Source: JAOZMY01 sp964577975
Lineage (GTDB): Bacteria > Desulfobacterota > S145-22
Assembly (NCBI GenBank): GCA_964577975.1
Contig: CAZOBB010000038.1
Span: 1-8,118 of the forward strand
DNA: 8,118 nt
Reading direction: 5' to 3'
Position numbers and translations under genes: made by a program. The notes under the pieces are model-generated. The model was not told the DNA's origin, ran no database searches, and worked only from the letters and a program-made list of their open reading frames with translations. This document shows positions 5,179-8,118 of this stretch, in pieces (the first letter of the stretch is position 1; every line of letters begins with the position of its first letter).

Positions 5179-6014
5179 GGCTCGACCCTCCGTCCCGTGA
5201 GCTTGACGAAGACGTCCTCCAGGTTGGCGTTGCGGATGGTGGCGCTGCCCTGGACGGTGGCGGCGAAGGCCCCCGCGGAGGCCCGGTCCGGGAAGAAGTG
5301 GCTGGTAAGACTTTCGTTGTCGAAGACGTCGACGACGATCTTTCCCGCCGAGGCGATGAGGGCCTGGGGGGTGTCGAGGGCGATGAGGCGGCCGCGATCC
5401 AGGATGCCTACCCGGTCGCAAAGGGTTTCCGCCTCCTCGATGTAGTGGGTGGTGAGGAAGATCGTGGTGCCCTCCCGGTTGATCCGTTTCAACAATCCCC
5501 ACAGGTCCCGCCGCCCGGAGGCGTCCAGGCCGACCGTCGGCTCGTCCATGAAGAGGACCCGGGGGCGGTGCAGGAGCGCCCGGGCGATGGAGAGCCGGCG
5601 TTTCATCCCCCCGGAGAAGGTGTTGACGGGACGGTCCATCACGTCTGACAGGCCCACGAAGGCGGCCCAGCGTTTCGCTTCCTCCCGGATGACGGCTCGT
5701 TTCATCCGGTAGAGGAGGCCGTGGATCAGCAGGTTGTCGTAAGCGGTCAGCTCCATGTCCAGGTTGATGGCCTGGGGGACCACGCCGATGAGCTTTTTGG
5801 CCGCGAGGGCGGATCTTTGAATGTCGTGTCCCCCGATTTCGGCGGTCCCGGAAGTCGGCCTGGCCAGGGTGGTCAGGATCTTCACGGTGGTGGTCTTTCC
5901 CGCCCCGTTGGGGCCCAGGTAGCCGAAAAATTCCCCCTCTTGGATGTGGAGAGAGAGATTATCGAGGGCCACGGTCTTCCCGAAGCGCTTGGTAAGGTTG
6001 TTAATCCTGATCAA
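5175..6014 (-). CDS. ABC transporter ATP-binding protein, DrrA/NodI-like, with TTG start
   Basis: The 279-residue protein has Walker A GPNGAGKTT (34-42), Q-loop Gln81 in GVVPQ, signature FSGGMKRRLSIARAL (133-147), Walker B VLFMDEPTVGLD (153-164), and switch His190 in TTHYIEEAE. The C-terminal tail about 225-279, ending NLEDVFVKLTGRR, is the extra domain of DrrA/CcmA/NodI-type exporters. The start is TTG at 6012-6014: GGAGGAGA lies upstream, and reading back in frame there is no ATG or GTG before a TAA near 6045. It drives the permease encoded next, with which it overlaps by 4 nt. It follows the TonB-family gene after a 70-nt gap. Codons are strongly GC-rich. Confidence 0.93.
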   Translation of the reverse strand: MIRINNLTKRFGKTVALDNLSLHIQEGEFFGYLGPNGAGKTTTVKILTTLARPTSGTAEIGGHDIQRSALAAKKLIGVVPQAINLDMELTAYDNLLIHGLLYRMKRAVIREEAKRWAAFVGLSDVMDRPVNTFSGGMKRRLSIARALLHRPRVLFMDEPTVGLDASGRRDLWGLLKRINREGTTIFLTTHYIEEAETLCDRVGILDRGRLIALDTPQALIASAGKIVVDVFDNESLTSHFFPDRASAGAFAATVQGSATIRNANLEDVFVKLTGRRVEP

Positions 6015-6084
6015 GGATGTATGTCTCCTCCCGAAGAAGTCCCGTTACCATACCATATCTTGTCGGAAGATGACGAGGCCTTTT

Positions 6085-7254
6085 TCAGTAGACGAACTTG
6101 AATCCGAGTGAATAATTGAACGTGGCCATGATGTTGAGCCGGTTTTTGTGGAGTCTATCGGGAATGGGGTTGAACGGCGCCGCCTCCCGGACCGCCCGGA
6201 TGGCCTCCTGGTCCAACAGGCGATAACCGGAGGATTGAAGGAGCTTGATGCCTCCCAGGCGCCCGTCTTTCAGGATGGTAAATCGCAGCAGCAGGCTTCC
6301 CTCCTGGCCCATCGCGGCGGCGCGCCGGGGGTATTCCCAGACGAGTTCGATTTTGCGTTTGATGTGCGTAAAGTAGGAAATGTACCGGAAGTCCTTGGTG
6401 TTGAGGGAGATCACGTCCCCCTTTTCGACGTCCTTGGGATAGGTGTGGGAGAATTTTCGCTCGATCTGGTGGAGGGTTTCCGCGGAAGGGAAGAGGGATT
6501 TCGGGCTGGGAGCGGGCGTCGGCGCAGGGGCCTTGTTCTCTCTTGAGGCCCCGGGAGGCGGACCCGGAGACGGGGGCTTTTCACTCGACTTGGATGCGAC
6601 TTTGGTGCGTGGCGGCTGTTTTTTTACCTTGGTGGGTTTCTTTTCCACCTTTTTTTGAACCGTTTTCTTCTTGGGTTTCGGTTTCGGCGCGGGCTTGGGC
6701 TTGGGGATTTTTACCTTCGCCTTTTTGGGTGTCGTGATGATTCTTTCCTCGGGTTTTTTGACCTTTGGCTTTTCCGGTTTTAGCTTTTTCACCTCTTTTT
6801 TAGGTGCGGGCTTGGGCTTGGGGGCCGGTTTTGCCTCCTTTTTCGGTGGTTTGGGTGATTTTTTGGGAAGGGGTGTGAGTTTGATTTCCGCCTTTTTCTC
6901 TTCGATCTTTGGCTTGGGCGGCTGGCGAGGTGGCGCGGGGGGTGGCGGCGGTGGCATGAGCTTTGCCATCTTTTTCTCCCCCGTCGTTTTCGGTTTGTCC
7001 TCCGGCCGGGTTTCTTTCTTGACGGTGATATTTTCCTTTCCCAGAACAGTGGCCTTTTTGGGAGGTTTTTTCTCCCCCTTGACGGGTTCGTCGATGAGCT
7101 GGACGGAGATGGGTTTTTCGCTCTTGCTCTTCGGTTTGGGGAGGGAAATATTCAGCTTGGGGATGAGATAGAACAGCAGTCCGTGGATTATCACGGAGAT
7201 GAGGAGGAAAATGACAACCGGATCGATGCCGGATTTTTTTTCGTCTTCTATCAT
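6085..7254 (-). CDS. TonB-family energy-transducer protein with very long Lys/Pro linker
   Basis: ATG 7252-7254 gives 389 residues. A short cytoplasmic N-terminus (MIEDEKKSGID) is followed by a membrane helix at about 12-31 (PVVIFLLISVIIHGLLFYLI; the internal His is TonB-like), then about 250 residues of Pro/Lys-rich low-complexity sequence (35-285) with runs such as PPPPPPAPP (101-109) and KPKPAPKP repeats. Residues about 292-382 are a TonB C-terminal domain: YFTHIKRKIELVWEYPRRAA, GSLLLRFTILKDGRLGGIKLL, SSGYRLLDQEAIRAVREAAPF. This is the fold that contacts outer-membrane receptors or other periplasmic partners. E. coli TonB is 239 residues, so the linker here is much longer. No exbB or exbD is in the window. 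It is 54 nt downstream of a CsgG/FlgT-like gene on the same strand. It may act as an energiser, or as an envelope spacer protein that borrowed the domain. Confidence 0.88.
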   Translation of the reverse strand: MIEDEKKSGIDPVVIFLLISVIIHGLLFYLIPKLNISLPKPKSKSEKPISVQLIDEPVKGEKKPPKKATVLGKENITVKKETRPEDKPKTTGEKKMAKLMPPPPPPAPPRQPPKPKIEEKKAEIKLTPLPKKSPKPPKKEAKPAPKPKPAPKKEVKKLKPEKPKVKKPEERIITTPKKAKVKIPKPKPAPKPKPKKKTVQKKVEKKPTKVKKQPPRTKVASKSSEKPPSPGPPPGASRENKAPAPTPAPSPKSLFPSAETLHQIERKFSHTYPKDVEKGDVISLNTKDFRYISYFTHIKRKIELVWEYPRRAAAMGQEGSLLLRFTILKDGRLGGIKLLQSSGYRLLDQEAIRAVREAAPFNPIPDRLHKNRLNIMATFNYSLGFKFVY

Positions 7255-7308
7255 GAATGGCCCCCGGAACGACGGGCCTTGCGAGGCACGAGAAAAAGGG
7301 GAATTCTT

Positions 7309-8118
7309 CTATCGCGCGAGCTTGACGAAGTCGCCGACTTTGAAGCTTTCACCAAGCACCGGTTTCGCGATGGCGGCATTCACGCCAAAGAATTCGACCA
7401 GTTGAATTCTTCCCTTGAATTTTCCGGGTTCCCGTCCAAGGAATTCCCCGGTTATCTGATTGAAGATCTCCTTGCCGGGCTTGTCATAGACGTTGAGGAG
7501 GTCTCCCACGTAGAGGCCGTTGTTTCTTCCTCCCAGAATGTAGATTTTTTTCTTTTCGACGCGGACGACATGGGTGAACCACTCCAGCTTGCTTAACGGA
7601 ATGACAACCGAAAGGGCGATTTTGTTGGCTGCTGCCCTTAAGGCGTTTTCCACTGCCTCGGAAGAGTTTTTCGCAGAAAGGATCTCATCGGGAAGCACGC
7701 TGATGGAGCTGTTGTAGATTTTGTGTCCGGAAAGGCCATCAAAAACCGTGAGGGTCAAGGCCAATGTGGCTTTATAATCTCCCCCGCCTGTGCCTATTTG
7801 ATGGATGATTTCGAGCCGGTCGATCTTTACCTTCACGAACGCCTGGATTCCTAACGTGGTTCCCGCCTGGGCGAGAAGGTCTTGATCCACCGTGCTTTTG
7901 GACCACCATTTTTTGTCCACGAAGGTTTTAAGGACGGTAGGCCCCAGTATTTCCGCCTGGTTGGTTTGAGCCAGATGGTCGTTAATGGCTTGGGTAAAAC
8001 GGGTCTCCTTTTCCTTCGTCATGGAGCCTGTTTGGTCTTCGACGGGAAGAAGGACGACCGTCTTTTTCATAACGCGGTTCGCGGGAATGGCCACACCTCC
8101 GCCTCCCCCCATGTAGTC
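7309..8118 (-). CDS. CsgG/FlgT-like outer-membrane or periplasmic assembly protein (5' end outside window)
   Basis: The frame ends at TAG 7309-7311 and is open to the right edge. An internal ATG at 8112 is probably not the start, since DYM precedes a Gly run and no signal peptide or lipobox is visible, so the N-terminus lies outside. The visible ~270 residues start with a Gly-rich patch and a strand MKKTVVLLPVEDQTGSMT, then FTQAINDHLAQTNQAEILGP, the layout of CsgG/LpoB/FlgT-type domains. The C-terminal part YILGGRNNGLYVGDLLNVYD...ITGEFLGREPGKFKGRIQLV...ESFKVGDFVKLA is a small beta-barrel like FlgT's C-terminal domain. Family members act at the outer membrane in secretion or flagellar assembly; which applies here is unknown. 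It lies 54 nt before the TonB-family gene on the same strand. Confidence 0.65.
   Translation of the reverse strand, partial: DYMGGGGGVAIPANRVMKKTVVLLPVEDQTGSMTKEKETRFTQAINDHLAQTNQAEILGPTVLKTFVDKKWWSKSTVDQDLLAQAGTTLGIQAFVKVKIDRLEIIHQIGTGGGDYKATLALTLTVFDGLSGHKIYNSSISVLPDEILSAKNSSEAVENALRAAANKIALSVVIPLSKLEWFTHVVRVEKKKIYILGGRNNGLYVGDLLNVYDKPGKEIFNQITGEFLGREPGKFKGRIQLVEFFGVNAAIAKPVLGESFKVGDFVKLAR

Noticed and set aside
4603..5445. Plus-strand frame of 280 codons rich in Gly, Glu and Asp across the exporter genes
   Set aside because: It is the antisense of GC-rich ATPase and permease codons; low-complexity composition and no domain.
6671..7171. Plus-strand hydrophobic Gly/Phe-rich frame of 166 codons
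   Set aside because: It is simply the complement of Lys/Pro codons in the TonB linker (AAG/CCC read as CTT/GGG) and so only resembles a membrane protein.
7272..7295. Possible terminator GCCT-CGCA-AGGC between the CsgG/FlgT-like and TonB-family genes
   Set aside because: Only 4 bp of stem and no T-run on the minus strand after it.

Overview
The window looks like a chromosomal stretch from a Gram-negative, diderm bacterium. It encodes a TonB-family protein, a CsgG/FlgT-like outer-membrane-type protein and an ABC-2 exporter. The mix of protein types and the style of repeats suggest something like a Desulfobacterota (Deltaproteobacteria) genome, but that placement is inference; no rRNA or other marker gene is present. 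No tRNA, rRNA or CRISPR array was seen.

Layout. (1) 2-145 (+) is the last 47 codons of a class III (omega) aminotransferase. A long hairpin candidate follows at 173-228. (2) 460-2496 is a decayed mobile-element cluster on the minus strand. It holds an IS256-family transposase remnant missing its N-terminal part (copy 1), the first 59 codons of a REP-associated (Y1) tyrosine transposase cut off before its catalytic histidine motif, an AT-rich orphan gene for a four-helix membrane protein, and a second, shorter and internally deleted IS256 copy. The two IS copies are about 95% identical by eye over roughly 350 bp, lie in the same orientation and start with the same terminal sequence. (3) 2580-4357 (+) is a two-gene operon: a small two-helix zinc-ribbon membrane protein overlapping by 4 nt a 492-residue protein. 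The large protein joins a Cas4-like PD-(D/E)XK/Fe-S nuclease module to a DnaQ-like DUF2779 exonuclease module. (4) 4444-8118 (-) holds four same-strand genes, read as a CsgG/FlgT-like protein (5' end outside the window), a TonB-family protein with a very long Lys/Pro linker, an ABC ATPase starting at TTG, and its ABC-2 permease, which overlaps the ATPase by 4 nt.

How it works together. The ATPase and permease form one export complex. The upstream TonB and CsgG/FlgT-like proteins are envelope proteins and may share the transcript, but the 54 and 70 nt gaps leave this open. The most interesting unit is the zinc-ribbon/nuclease pair. Its overlap and matched metal-site chemistry suggest co-function in DNA or RNA processing, possibly defence-related. 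It sits exactly at the edge of the transposon graveyard, and the first base after the truncated IS repeat is only 83 bp from its likely start codon.
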